The position numbers and the translations under genes were made by a program. The notes beneath the pieces are model-generated. The model saw nothing but the letters and a program-made list of their open reading frames with translations. It did no database searches and was not told where the DNA came from. This document shows, piece after piece, positions 24,711-34,092 of a stretch of 64,000 nucleotides of DNA (within the stretch, counting starts at the first letter, position 1; every line of letters starts with the position of its first letter). The stretch is taken from contig CBDEVI010000002.1 of the NCBI GenBank assembly GCA_965243625.1, forward strand, positions 2,108,001-2,172,000, in the 5' to 3' direction. The DNA comes from JAJECS01 sp965243625 (GTDB lineage Bacteria > Chloroflexota > UBA11872).

Positions 24711-25412
24711 GTGATCGTGCTGCAGTCGGTCACCAAGAGCTACGGCGACGTGCGGGCGGTGAACGGCGTGACGCTGGCGATCTCGCGCGGCGAGTTCGCT
24801 TTTCTGATGGGCACGAACGGCGCGGGCAAGACCACGCTGCTGCGCCTGATTTCCCGCGAGGAGCAGCCGGATACCGGGGTGGTCCTCGTCGGGGGCGGCA
24901 ATACCGCCGAGCTCACGGGGCCAAGCCTCACACGGCTGCGGCGGCGCATGGGCGTGGTCTACCAGGACACGCGCTTGCTGCCCAACGCCACGGTGGCCGA
25001 GAACGTGGCGCTGCCGCTCCGCGTGCGGGGCATGGGCGGGGCCACGCTGACGTCCGACGTGAAGGCGGTCCTGGAGCGGGTTCGACTGGCCGACAAGGAA
25101 TCGCGATTCCCCCGGGAGCTTTCGGGCGGCGAGCAGCGGAAGGTGGCGATCGCGCGGGCGGTGGTCGCGAATCCCGAGATTTTGCTCTGCGACGAGCCGA
25201 CGGAGAGCCTGAGCGCCGAGCGGGCGGCGGAGATCGTGGACCTGCTGCTGGACATCAACGCCGACGGCGTGACCACGGTGGTCGCCACGCACGACACCGG
25301 CACGGTGAACCGTCTGCGCCGGCGCGTGATCCACATGGACGACGGCTGCGTGCAATCGGACACCTTGGTTGGCTCCGCGGCGCAGCCACAGCCCACGAAC
25401 GGTCCAGGCTAG
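24711..25412 (+). CDS. Second FtsE-like ABC ATPase next to FtsX
   Basis: A 233-residue ABC ATPase clearly related to FtsE (VYQDTRLLPNATVAENV, LSGGEQRKVAIARA). It starts with GTG 11 bases after the ftsX stop. Walker A is GTNGAGKTT; Walker B is ILLCDEPTESLS. In FtsE the D-loop after DEPT reads GNLD; here the Asp is replaced by Ser (TESLSAE), so the dimer interface chemistry may differ. It may form a heterodimer with FtsE on FtsX, or replace it under some conditions; neither is shown by sequence. LolD/MacB-type function is less likely because there is no matching permease. Confidence 0.85.
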   Translation: MIVLQSVTKSYGDVRAVNGVTLAISRGEFAFLMGTNGAGKTTLLRLISREEQPDTGVVLVGGGNTAELTGPSLTRLRRRMGVVYQDTRLLPNATVAENVALPLRVRGMGGATLTSDVKAVLERVRLADKESRFPRELSGGEQRKVAIARAVVANPEILLCDEPTESLSAERAAEIVDLLLDINADGVTTVVATHDTGTVNRLRRRVIHMDDGCVQSDTLVGSAAQPQPTNGPG

Positions 25413-25523
25413 GCCGGCACTGGCATACTGGCTCCCCCCGGGAGCACCAGCGTGGGCTGCGCCACCGACAATGGCGTGGCGCTGCGCTAGGGTTTTGGGG
25501 CGACATCGCCAAGGGCTCCTCGC

Positions 25524-26846
25524 ATGAATCGCAACCCGCGGACGGCCATGCTGCTTGCGGCCGCCGTCGTTGCCCTCTGCGTGGTGTTCAGTGCGGGCTT
25601 CATCACCGGGATCATCGCCGGGGACCAGGGAAGTCAGCCGCGGGACAAATTCGCCGGCGCCGTTGCCCCCGAACAGCCGGCCGACGTTGACGCCGACCAA
25701 GATCCTCGCCCGCTGGCCTTTCCGACCGCGGACGCTCGGCCCGAGACGCCTCCCGAGTTCGACGACGTTGACTTCGCCCTCTTCTGGGAGGCCTGGACCG
25801 TCATTCAGGACCACTTCTACGGCGGTCCACTCGACCCGGAGGTTCTGCGGGAGGGCGCGATTCGCGGGCTGGCCGAGGCGACCGAGGATCAACACACCAT
25901 CTATCAGAACTCCGAGGAAGCCGAGCGCTCGCGTGAGCGAATACGGGGCAGCTTCGTTGGTGTGGGTATCCGCATCGAGCTGCGCGACGAGACGCCGTTC
26001 GTGCTCACGCCGCTGCCCGACTCCCCGGCTGAGCGCGCCGGGATTCGCGCCAACGAGTTCGTCGTCGCCGTCGACGGCGTGTCCACGCGAGGGATGTCGC
26101 TGGACGAGTTCGGCCGACGCGTGCGCGGTGAGGAAGGAACATCGGTGGTCCTCACGATGCAGCCCGAGGGAAGCGAGGACACACGCGATGTCAGCGTCGA
26201 GCGGGCGCGAGTTCTCGTGCCGTCGGTCACGAAGGATCGGTTCGACGAGATCGGCTATGTGCGCATCGCCAACTTCGGCAGCCGCACATCCAGGGAGCTC
26301 GGTGAGGCTCTGGACGAGCTCGAGGCGGAAGGCATCAGCGCTCTCGTGCTGGACCTGCGCAACAATCCCGGCGGGCTGCTCGACGCAAGCGTGCGGGTGG
26401 CGGCCCAGTTCCTGGCCAGGGGCCAGACCATCCTGATCCAAGAACACCGCCATGAAGGCCGCACCCGTTGGCGGGTGCAGAATGAGGGCGGCGACACCAC
26501 GACGCCGATCCTGGTGCTCGTGAACGGCGGATCGGCCAGCGCCTCCGAAATCGTGGCCGGCGCGCTCCAAGCGCACGGGCGGGCGCAGCTGATGGGCGAG
26601 GAGACCTTCGGAAAAGGCTCGATGCAGGAGCTGCACCAGCTGTCCGATGAGTCCATCATGCGAGTGACGAGCGGCATATGGATCACGCCGAACGACGTGA
26701 ATCTCAACGACTCGGGGCTTACGCCGGACGTGCCGCACGAATCCTCGGACGGGCCCTACGGCGGCGAGGACGATGAGCTCTTGCAGGAGGCGCTGCGCCG
26801 GCTTGACGCCGACCGCCTTTCGGACGTCGACCCAAAGCAGCCGTAA
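25524..26846 (+). CDS. S41 family C-terminal processing peptidase (CtpA-like)
   Basis: A 440-residue exported serine protease. A signal anchor (residues 8-30, MLLAAAVVALCVVFSAGF) is followed by an acidic linker, an N-terminal cap (FWEAWTVIQDHFYGGPLD), a PDZ domain (about 130-215, PLPDSPAERAGIRANEFVVAVDGVS region) and the S41 catalytic domain. LDLRNNPGGLL and the SASASE Ser with Lys of FGKGS, 25 residues apart, form the Ser-Lys dyad. In many Gram-positive and related bacteria ftsX is followed by a CtpA/CtpB-type protease. It is convergent with the PASTA gene. Confidence 0.92.
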   Translation: MNRNPRTAMLLAAAVVALCVVFSAGFITGIIAGDQGSQPRDKFAGAVAPEQPADVDADQDPRPLAFPTADARPETPPEFDDVDFALFWEAWTVIQDHFYGGPLDPEVLREGAIRGLAEATEDQHTIYQNSEEAERSRERIRGSFVGVGIRIELRDETPFVLTPLPDSPAERAGIRANEFVVAVDGVSTRGMSLDEFGRRVRGEEGTSVVLTMQPEGSEDTRDVSVERARVLVPSVTKDRFDEIGYVRIANFGSRTSRELGEALDELEAEGISALVLDLRNNPGGLLDASVRVAAQFLARGQTILIQEHRHEGRTRWRVQNEGGDTTTPILVLVNGGSASASEIVAGALQAHGRAQLMGEETFGKGSMQELHQLSDESIMRVTSGIWITPNDVNLNDSGLTPDVPHESSDGPYGGEDDELLQEALRRLDADRLSDVDPKQP

Positions 26847-26908
26847 GCACGGCAGGCGGCCTACGTCGGGAGGGCCGGGACACGCCTACGCCGACCCAGA
26901 GCCGCCGG

Positions 26909-28060
26909 TTATCCGCTCGGCGGAACCGCCTGCGCGTCGCCGGGAACGGCCACCGTGAGCCGCACGCTGAACCCGCGCGGGACACGCGCGCCGGCGCCCG
27001 GCTCCTGCTCGACGACCCGCTCGTCGGCCACGCCCGCCGTGGGCAGCCGGGTGAGAGCGCCGATAAACAAGCCGCGGTCGAGCAGCTCGCGCTCGGCCGC
27101 CGCGGCCGACATGCCGCGCAGCTCGGGCACCTCGATTTCACCCACCCGCACGACGGTCAACTCCACTTCGCTGCCTCGGGCGAGTGACGCGCCGGACGGG
27201 GGATGCTGGGACTCCACAACGCCGTTCGGCACGCTGCCGGCTTCCTTGTAGACCACCTCGGCCAGCGCGAGACCGGCAAGCTCGACGGCGCGGCGCGCGT
27301 CGTCTTCGGAGCGGCCGGCGAGCGGCGGCACGGTGACGGTTTCTACGCCCCGGCTGAGGTGCAGCACCACGGCCGAGCGCCGATTGATCACGCTGCCGGC
27401 GATCGGATCCTGTCGCAGCACGTGATCGGCCGGCACGTCGCGGCTGAACGCCGCGACCTCCAGCACCTGGAAACCGCCGGCGGCGAGTCGGGCGCGCGCC
27501 TCCGCCGCGGCGAGACCCACCACGCTGGGAACGGCCGCCTGCGGCCGTCCCAGGCTCACCGTGGCCCGCAGCGGCTCCGCGGTGCTTCGGAGGCTGCCCG
27601 CGTCCGGCGTTTGGCGGCTGACCAGACCCTCCGCGACGACTTCGCTGAAGTCTTCGTCGAACACGATGCGGAACTCGGCGGCGGCCGCGGCGGCCTCGGC
27701 AGCCGACCGGGTGAGCCCCAGCAGTTCCGGCACGCTCGCTTGCGCGGCGCGGCCCTCGTCGGCCCGCGGAACCAGCAATGCCTCGGGGTTCGCCGCCTCA
27801 GGCGCCGGGGCGAGGAGAAGCTGGGCCTCGCCCAGGATCTCGTCCACGCCTTCCACCGGGTTCCCGATGACCGCCAGGATGAGGGAAAACGCCACGGCTC
27901 CGGCCGCCGTGACCCCGAGCAGCAGCCAGGCGCGCGGTGAGGCGGTGCGGCTTTCGGGCGCCGACCGGCGGGCGACCGGGACGCGTCGGCGGCCCATGGG
28001 GCGCCGCGGGGTGCGCGCCAGCAGGGCGGCCCATCTCCGGCTCGGGCTACGCCCGGTCAT
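26909..28060 (-). CDS. Membrane-anchored protein with four PASTA domains, no kinase
   Basis: A 383-residue protein with a basic cytoplasmic N-terminus (1-43), one transmembrane helix (about 44-66, AWLLLGVTAAGAVAFSLIL) and an outside part of four PASTA repeats of about 65 residues each. Their boundaries are marked by VPELLGLTRSAAE, VPSVVGLAAAEAR, VPPLAGRSEDDAR and VPELRGMSAAAAE. PASTA domains bind muropeptides or lipid II and usually sit on Ser/Thr kinases (PknB/StkP) or PBP2x; here neither the kinase nor the transpeptidase part is present. It begins 17 bases after smc, so it is co-transcribed with rnc and smc. Confidence 0.9.
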   Translation of the reverse strand: MTGRSPSRRWAALLARTPRRPMGRRRVPVARRSAPESRTASPRAWLLLGVTAAGAVAFSLILAVIGNPVEGVDEILGEAQLLLAPAPEAANPEALLVPRADEGRAAQASVPELLGLTRSAAEAAAAAAEFRIVFDEDFSEVVAEGLVSRQTPDAGSLRSTAEPLRATVSLGRPQAAVPSVVGLAAAEARARLAAGGFQVLEVAAFSRDVPADHVLRQDPIAGSVINRRSAVVLHLSRGVETVTVPPLAGRSEDDARRAVELAGLALAEVVYKEAGSVPNGVVESQHPPSGASLARGSEVELTVVRVGEIEVPELRGMSAAAAERELLDRGLFIGALTRLPTAGVADERVVEQEPGAGARVPRGFSVRLTVAVPGDAQAVPPSG

Positions 28061-28077
28061 GCTCGTTCCTGCGCCGA

Positions 28078-31000
28078 CTAGGTGAGGGACGGCGCCTTCG
28101 AGGTGGCTGCCTGGCCGTTTGCGGCCTGGTGGCCGTTCGCGGCGTGGTGACCATTCGCGGACTGCCGACCGTTCACGCCGTTGGCCGCGGCGCCGTTCAG
28201 CGACAGCGAGAGCAGGTCCGAAACGCCGTCCTCGTGCATGGTCACCCCGTAGATCGCAGCCGCCGACTCGACCGTGATGGCATTGTGCGTGATCACGAGG
28301 AGCTGGCTGCGGTCGCCGAGCTTGTGGAGCTGCCGGCAGAATCGCGCGACGTTGGCATCGTCGAGCGCGGCGTCGACCTCGTCGAGTACGCAGAAGGGGC
28401 TTTGCCGCACATGCAGCAGGGCCATGATCAGTGCCGCCGCCACGAGGGCGCGCTCGCCGCCGGAAAGGGCGGCCAGCTCCTGCTTCCGGCGGCCGGGGAG
28501 CTTGACGTGGAACTCGACACCGGTGGTCTCGACGTCGTCGGGCGTGGTGAGCGCCATCGTGGCCGAGCCGCCGCCGAAGAGCTCGCGGAAGAGGCGGCTG
28601 AAGTGGGCGTTGATTTCGTCGAAGGTTGTGACGAATTGGCTGTGGAGCTCCCGCTGCAGGCGCGCCGTGAGGGCCCGCAGGTTCGCCTCCGCGCCCTCGA
28701 GATCGGCGATCTGCGACCGTGCGTCGTCGACACGCGCCTGCTGCTCGCGATACGTCTCGGGCGCCAGCGGGTTCAGCGGGCCCAGCTCCGCGAGGTCCCG
28801 CCGCAGGTCAGCGGCCCGCCGCTCGACGCGCCCGAGCGGCTCGTCGAGACGCTTCGGCGTCAGGTCCGCGAGACCCAAATCGTCGCGAGCCGAGCGCCGC
28901 AACTCGGTCTGCCGCTCGGCCAGGCGCTCGGTCTCGCGCTGGGCCGCGGTGAGGTCCTCACCCACGCGCCGCTCTTCGTCCGCCCGCTGCGCGGCCTGCA
29001 AGTGGAGACGCTGCGCGGTCAGCCGGATGTCGAGCAGTTGACGCTCTGCGGCCCGCGCGGCCTCGCGCGCGGCCTCGGCGGACGCGGCCGCTGCGGCGTG
29101 CTCGGCGCCCATGGCATCGCACTCTTGGCGCGTGGCGGTGCGGGCAGCGCCGATTTCCTCGGCGAGCGCGGTCACCTGCTCAAGCTCAGCGGTCACTTCT
29201 CGCAGCAATGCCGCGCGCGTGACGCGCCGGGCACGAAGCTCGGCCACGCGCGCCGTGTCGGCCCGATGCTCCGCGGTCGCCGCCGCGTGCTCGCGCTCCA
29301 ATGCCGCGAGGTCGGCGGGGCCTCGAGCGGCCGAGCCTGACTCCGCCGGCAACGCGTCGAGCGCATGCTCGACATCCGCGCGCTCGTCCGCCAGGCGTTT
29401 GAGCTCGGCGTCCAGGGCGGTGAGGCGCGCCGCGGCGTCGGCATGCCGCTCCGCCAGCGTGGTTGCCCGGGCCAAGAGGCGTTCCGTCGCCACTGCGGCC
29501 ACGGTGAGCGCCTCGCGCGCGACGGCGTGCGCGGCGGTCCGATCGGCGCGGGATTTGCGCGCGGCATCGGCTCGCGCCGTGGCTGCGCGCGCCGCTTCCG
29601 CTGTCGCCTCCAGCGCCCGCGCCGACTGGTCGCGATCCCGGCCCGCTTGCGCGATGGCGTCGCCAAGGCTCTCCAGCCGTTCGGCGATGGGATCGGCCGT
29701 GGCTTCCGTTGCGCCGATGCGAATCGACCCGTCGGCGTCGATGGCGGCGCCCGCGAGCGCCACGATCATGGGCATTGAACCGTTGGCGGCGTGGTCCGCA
29801 CGCAGGCGCAACGCCGCATCCAGATCGGCCACGACGACGATCCGCCGCAGGAGACGGCGGAGCCTGTCGTCCCCGACGTTCACATAGGCGTCGAGGCTGC
29901 CGAGCACGTTGGGGTCCGCCCGCATGTCGTCCGAGACTTCCGGCGCTCCGGCGGTTTCGAGGAGACGCAGTCGCGCCGGGGCGAGGTCCAGCGCCCGAAT
30001 GGCCGCAACGGCGGCCGATAGGTCGGAGCGATCGCGAATCATCCAGTCGTTGAGCGCATCGGACAGCGCCGCCTCGAGCAGCGGCTCGTTGCGCGTGAGC
30101 GCGTCCGGCAGCAATTCGCGCAGCCGGCCCAGGACGCCGGGCACTCGCTCGAGCAGCGCCGCGTCGGTCGGTCCAGCCGCGCCCCGTGACGCCTGTGCCG
30201 TCAGCAGCGCACGGCGCTCGGCTTCGAGGGTATCCAGTCGGCCGGCGCGGTCGGCCAATTGACGCTCGGCGGCTGCAAGGTCGTTGACCCGCGCTTGCTG
30301 GGCCGCGTGCGCGGCGCCGGCCTCGGCTTCGGCCGCCCGGTCGTCGTCGGCCGCCTGCTCAACGCGACTCCGCGCGTCCGCTACGTGCTGGGCGCTTGCC
30401 GCGGACTCCTGCTCGGCCGTCTGATGCGCCTGCGCCAGGCTGTCCCGCTCGCCCAGGAGGCGGGACCGCTCACTCGTCAACTGCTCGGCACGCTCGCGCA
30501 CCATCGCGTCGCGGGCCGTGAGTTCCGCCAGCTTGCTTGCCTGCGCCTGGCGGGCGGCGGCGGCGGCTCGCGCATCGGCCAACGACTCGTCGAGGCGTTC
30601 CAGTCGCTCGGCGCGACCCTCGACGCGCTGCACAAGCTCCTGGAATGTGCTTTCTTCCTGCGTGGATTCGGCCTCGAGCGCCGCCTGGCGGGCGCCGAGG
30701 GCTTGGGCCCGCTCGGGTACGTCGGCGGCGCGCGCCTCCAGATGCACCAGGCGTTCGCGCAACTGGTGCTGCCGGGCCTCGAGCGCGCCGAGGGCGCCGG
30801 CGGCTGTGGTTTCGTCCTCACGACACTGGCGCAGCTTGGCGTCATGGCTCTGCGCGTCCAACTCGGCCGCCGACGCTTGTCGCCGCAACTCGGCGGCGGG
30901 AGTTGCCGTGAGCGCCGCCATGCGCCGCGCCACGGTTTGCTCGCGCTCCTCGGCTTCGGCGATCTGTCGACCGACGGCGTCGAGCCGGTGCCGGAGCAGC

Positions 31001-31683
31001 GCGATTCGCGCGGCCTGCAGTTCGGATTCGAGCTCCCGACCATGCTCCGCGATTTCGGCCTGGCGCCGGAGGGTTTCAAGCCCCGGCTCGATTTCAGCCA
31101 CGAGATCGCGCAGGCGCTCCAGGTTGCGGCGCGTCCCCGCGAGACGCCGCTCGGCCTGGTCACGGCGGGCCTGGAACCGACCAATGCCCGCCACCTCTTC
31201 GAGGAAGCTGCGCCGCTCCTCCGGCCGCTGCCGGAGCGTCGCGTCGATCTGCCCCTGGCTCACGATCGAGGCGCCGCCGGCTCCGATCCCGCCCGCGCTC
31301 ATCAGGTCGACAATGTCGCGGAGACGCACTCGCGCGCCGTTGAGGGTGTATTCGCTCTCCCCGGAGCGAAACAGGCGGCGGCCAATGACGACTTCGGCGT
31401 ATGGCGTGGGCAGCCAGGCGTCGGCGTTGTCGAATACCAGCAGCACCTCGGCCATCCCGGTGCGTGGGCGCGACGCGGTGCCGCCGAAGATCATTTCCTC
31501 GGACCGGCGGACGCGAAGGGTTCGCAGCGTCTGTTCCCCGAGCGCCCAGCGAATGGCGTCGGCGAGGTTGCTTTTGCCGGATCCATTGGGACCGACCACC
31601 GCGGTTACCCCGTGCGGCAACTCGACGACGGTGCGCCGCGAGAACGTCTTGAAGCCTTGCAATTCAATGCGTCGCAGGTGCAC
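28078..31683 (-). CDS. smc: Chromosome partition protein SMC
   Basis: A 1201-residue SMC ATPase that forms the condensin-like ring with ScpA and ScpB. The N-terminal Walker A is GPNGSGKSN near residue 32, followed by LGEQTLRTLRVRRSEEMIF. Two long Ala/Arg/Glu-rich coiled-coil arms (about 170-500 and 670-1000) flank the hinge (about 505-660). The C-terminal half has signature LSGGERALVAAAL and Walker B FCVLDEVDAALDD. The start is a GTG, three bases after the rnc stop. The last ~38 residues are an added tail of short ANGH/ANGQ-type repeats not found in standard SMC. Confidence 0.97.
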   Translation of the reverse strand: MHLRRIELQGFKTFSRRTVVELPHGVTAVVGPNGSGKSNLADAIRWALGEQTLRTLRVRRSEEMIFGGTASRPRTGMAEVLLVFDNADAWLPTPYAEVVIGRRLFRSGESEYTLNGARVRLRDIVDLMSAGGIGAGGASIVSQGQIDATLRQRPEERRSFLEEVAGIGRFQARRDQAERRLAGTRRNLERLRDLVAEIEPGLETLRRQAEIAEHGRELESELQAARIALLRHRLDAVGRQIAEAEEREQTVARRMAALTATPAAELRRQASAAELDAQSHDAKLRQCREDETTAAGALGALEARQHQLRERLVHLEARAADVPERAQALGARQAALEAESTQEESTFQELVQRVEGRAERLERLDESLADARAAAAARQAQASKLAELTARDAMVRERAEQLTSERSRLLGERDSLAQAHQTAEQESAASAQHVADARSRVEQAADDDRAAEAEAGAAHAAQQARVNDLAAAERQLADRAGRLDTLEAERRALLTAQASRGAAGPTDAALLERVPGVLGRLRELLPDALTRNEPLLEAALSDALNDWMIRDRSDLSAAVAAIRALDLAPARLRLLETAGAPEVSDDMRADPNVLGSLDAYVNVGDDRLRRLLRRIVVVADLDAALRLRADHAANGSMPMIVALAGAAIDADGSIRIGATEATADPIAERLESLGDAIAQAGRDRDQSARALEATAEAARAATARADAARKSRADRTAAHAVAREALTVAAVATERLLARATTLAERHADAAARLTALDAELKRLADERADVEHALDALPAESGSAARGPADLAALEREHAAATAEHRADTARVAELRARRVTRAALLREVTAELEQVTALAEEIGAARTATRQECDAMGAEHAAAAASAEAAREAARAAERQLLDIRLTAQRLHLQAAQRADEERRVGEDLTAAQRETERLAERQTELRRSARDDLGLADLTPKRLDEPLGRVERRAADLRRDLAELGPLNPLAPETYREQQARVDDARSQIADLEGAEANLRALTARLQRELHSQFVTTFDEINAHFSRLFRELFGGGSATMALTTPDDVETTGVEFHVKLPGRRKQELAALSGGERALVAAALIMALLHVRQSPFCVLDEVDAALDDANVARFCRQLHKLGDRSQLLVITHNAITVESAAAIYGVTMHEDGVSDLLSLSLNGAAANGVNGRQSANGHHAANGHQAANGQAATSKAPSLT

Positions 31684-31686
31684 CGC

Positions 31687-32412
31687 TCAACCGCTCCCGT
31701 TCAACAGGCGCAGCGCCGCGCGCGCCGCGTCCTGCTCGGCCCGCTGCTTGCTCGATCCTTCGCCCTGCGCCAGCTGCTCGTCGTCGACCGTGACGGCCAT
31801 GCGGAAGCGGCGGTCATGGTCCGGTCCGCTCGCGTCGACGAGCTCGTAGACCGGAGTCGCGGCGCGCTCGACGTGCAGCCGCTCTTGCAATTGGGTCTTG
31901 TAGTCCTTCTGCGGGCCGGCGCGGCCGCGCGCGCCCAGCGCGTCGCTGACGAATGGTGTGATGAAGTCCCTTGCCGCTTCCAGACCGGCGTCGAGATATA
32001 CGGCGCCGACCAGGGCCTCGAACGCGCGACCGAGCACCGAGGATCGCTTGCGGGCGCCGGTCATTTCGGCGCCGCGCCCGAGCATCAGATGCGCTCCCAG
32101 GCCAAGCGTCTTGGCGAAGCCGGCCGCGGCGTTCAGATTGACGAGCGAGGCGCGAGCCCGGGTGAGCTCCCCTTCGTCATAGTCGGGATGACGCCTATAC
32201 AGAAGCTCGGTCGTCACGAGGCCGAGGACGGCGTCGCCGAGGAATTCCAGCCGCTCGTTGGAGTCGGTTGGCGCCAGGTCGGCTTCGTTGATGAGCGAGC
32301 GATGCACGAGCGCCTGCCGCAGGAGGGCGGGGTTGGCGAACCGAACGCCCATCTGCGCCTGGAGCGCTGCCGGCGCCTCGTGGGGCGCCGCGTCAGCCGC
32401 GGGCGCAGCCAT
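31687..32412 (-). CDS. rnc: Ribonuclease III
   Basis: A 241-residue double-strand-specific endoribonuclease. The catalytic domain carries the signature NERLEFLGDAVLGLV near residue 50, with the metal-binding Glu and Asp, and a second Asp/Glu pair further on (VGAVYLDAG). The C-terminal double-stranded RNA-binding domain spans about 170-238 (DYKTQLQERLH to KQRAEQDAARAALRLL). The N-terminal 20 residues are Ala-rich. It is immediately upstream of smc, a common order in several phyla. Confidence 0.96.
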   Translation of the reverse strand: MAAPAADAAPHEAPAALQAQMGVRFANPALLRQALVHRSLINEADLAPTDSNERLEFLGDAVLGLVTTELLYRRHPDYDEGELTRARASLVNLNAAAGFAKTLGLGAHLMLGRGAEMTGARKRSSVLGRAFEALVGAVYLDAGLEAARDFITPFVSDALGARGRAGPQKDYKTQLQERLHVERAATPVYELVDASGPDHDRRFRMAVTVDDEQLAQGEGSSKQRAEQDAARAALRLLNGSG

Positions 32413-32514
32413 GGGACGACCGGTCGGCGACTGAACGAAGGGTGCGTGGGACGAATGGGCGAGTGGCCGTGCGGGGGGGCCGCGAACTCAGACGATGACC
32501 TCCTTGCCCCCCTG

Positions 32515-33468
32515 CTAGGTCTGCGCCGCCGGAACCGGATAGACCGGCGCACACCACGATCGATAGCGGGCGTTTCCGCCGCGCACGATGTCGAAGTATA
32601 AATCCTGGAGCGCGCGCGTTACAGGCCCGATGCCGCCGTCGCCGAGCACGCGCCCATCGACCTCGCGCACGGGCGAGATTTGCGCGCCCGTGCCCACCAG
32701 GAACAGCTCGTCGGCGACGTAGAGCTCGGTGCGATCGACGGAGCGCTCAATGGTGTCGATCTGAAGCTCGTCGCGCGCGATTTGGATGATCGTGCGCCGG
32801 GTCACGCCTTCGAGGATGTCGTCGCTGACGGAGGGCGTGACCAGGACGCCGTCGCGCACGAGGAACACGTTTTCGCCGGTGCCCTCACTCACGTGGCCGT
32901 CTTCGGTGAGCATGATGGCCTCGTCGAACCCCGATTCGACGGCTTCGGTCTTGGCGACCGAGGAGTTGACGTAGAGCCCGCTCACCTTGCCGCGGGCCGG
33001 GATCATGTTGTCGTTGATCCGCCGCCACGACGCGACCGTGCAGCGGATCGGCCGCTCGACATCCAAGTACGGACCAAACGGCACGGCGAACATGGTGATC
33101 TCGTCCTCGATGAGGGCCGGGCCGTTGGCGGTCGGCTTGACCATGCTCAAGCCGATCTGTTGGGCCGCCTTGTAGACCAACGGGCGCACGTAGACATCCT
33201 CTTGGAAATCGCCGGAGCGCACGACCTTGCAAGCGATGTCGACCAACTCATCGTCGGTGTGGGGAATTGCCATGCGCAGGATTTTGGCGGACTGCCGCAG
33301 CCGCACGAAGTGCTCGCGGGCGCGGAACAGGTACATCTGCTCGTCATCCTCATTCCAGTAGCCGCGGATGCCCTCGATGACGCCGGTTCCGTAGTTGAGC
33401 CCGTGCGTCATGACGCTCACCTTGGCGTCGGCGAAATCGACGAACGAGCCCTGAAAGAAGGCCTGCAC
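32515..33468 (-). CDS. ilvE: Branched-chain amino acid aminotransferase (class IV)
   Basis: A 317-residue PLP-dependent fold-IV aminotransferase, converting 2-oxo acids and glutamate to Val, Leu and Ile. Marks are VSVMTHGLNYGTGVIEGIRGYW near the start, FRAREHFVRLRQSAKIL, RPLVYKAAQQIG, the PLP Lys in SSVAKTEAVESGFDEAI, and EGTGENVFLVRDG. Length and motif layout fit IlvE better than D-amino-acid transaminase or ADC lyase. The start is a GTG with AGGA eight bases upstream. Transcription is minus; rnc follows after about 100 bases. Confidence 0.94.
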   Translation of the reverse strand: MQAFFQGSFVDFADAKVSVMTHGLNYGTGVIEGIRGYWNEDDEQMYLFRAREHFVRLRQSAKILRMAIPHTDDELVDIACKVVRSGDFQEDVYVRPLVYKAAQQIGLSMVKPTANGPALIEDEITMFAVPFGPYLDVERPIRCTVASWRRINDNMIPARGKVSGLYVNSSVAKTEAVESGFDEAIMLTEDGHVSEGTGENVFLVRDGVLVTPSVSDDILEGVTRRTIIQIARDELQIDTIERSVDRTELYVADELFLVGTGAQISPVREVDGRVLGDGGIGPVTRALQDLYFDIVRGGNARYRSWCAPVYPVPAAQT

Positions 33469-33567
33469 GGGCGGATCCTAGACGCGAAGAGCACGCACGG
33501 CGGCGTGCAGCGGGCTGCGAGCAAACAGCCGATGGAACCGCGGCGAGCTTAGCACTTAGGGGCGCGC

Positions 33568-34092
33568 TTACGGCCTTTGGCCGTAGCTTGGGCGGCGCAG
33601 GAAGACGAGCTCGCCACGCAGGTCGGTGGTCGCGTGGTAGGCCTGGAAGCCCCACTTCTCATACAAGCGCCGCGCGTAGGCATTGGGACCGTCGACGCCG
33701 ATGGTGAGCACGTCGGCGCCGCGCGCCTCGGCTTCGCTCGAGGCGGCGCGGGTCAAGGCCTCGGCAATGCCCAGGCGTCGGAATGACGGCGCCACGATGA
33801 GCGTATGCAGATAGGCGGCCCGCCTTCCGTCGGCGATGCCGCGATCGAGATGCCGATGCCGGATCCACAACTGGCCCACGAGCGCCCCATTGAATGTCGC
33901 CACCAGGCCGGACTGGACGTTCTGGCGCTGCTCGTCGAAGTACCGCCGCAGCACACGCCGTTGGGCGATCCGTCGCTCGGGACCCCACAGCTCGCTCATG
34001 GGCTCGAGATCCTCGGACGCGGCGCGCCGGATCTCGATCGGCGTGTCGATGGTCACCCGATGCGATCCGTCGGCCGCGACTTCGATGGTCAT
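33568..34092 (-). CDS. GNAT family N-acetyltransferase
   Basis: A 174-residue acetyltransferase. Motif A for acetyl-CoA binding is LIVAPSFRRLGIAEALTRAA near residue 110, followed by the beta5-alpha4 part (VDGPNAYARRLYEKWGF), typical of GNAT proteins. The first 20 residues are an extra strand region. The ATG overlaps the stop of the CoA-transferase gene (ATGA), so the two are coupled, but the acetyl acceptor is unknown. Confidence 0.88.
   Translation of the reverse strand: MTIEVAADGSHRVTIDTPIEIRRAASEDLEPMSELWGPERRIAQRRVLRRYFDEQRQNVQSGLVATFNGALVGQLWIRHRHLDRGIADGRRAAYLHTLIVAPSFRRLGIAEALTRAASSEAEARGADVLTIGVDGPNAYARRLYEKWGFQAYHATTDLRGELVFLRRPSYGQRP

Noticed and set aside
30259..32601. Long open frame antisense to smc and rnc (780 codons)
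   Set aside because: It crosses two real genes and their boundary, and shows only shadow composition.
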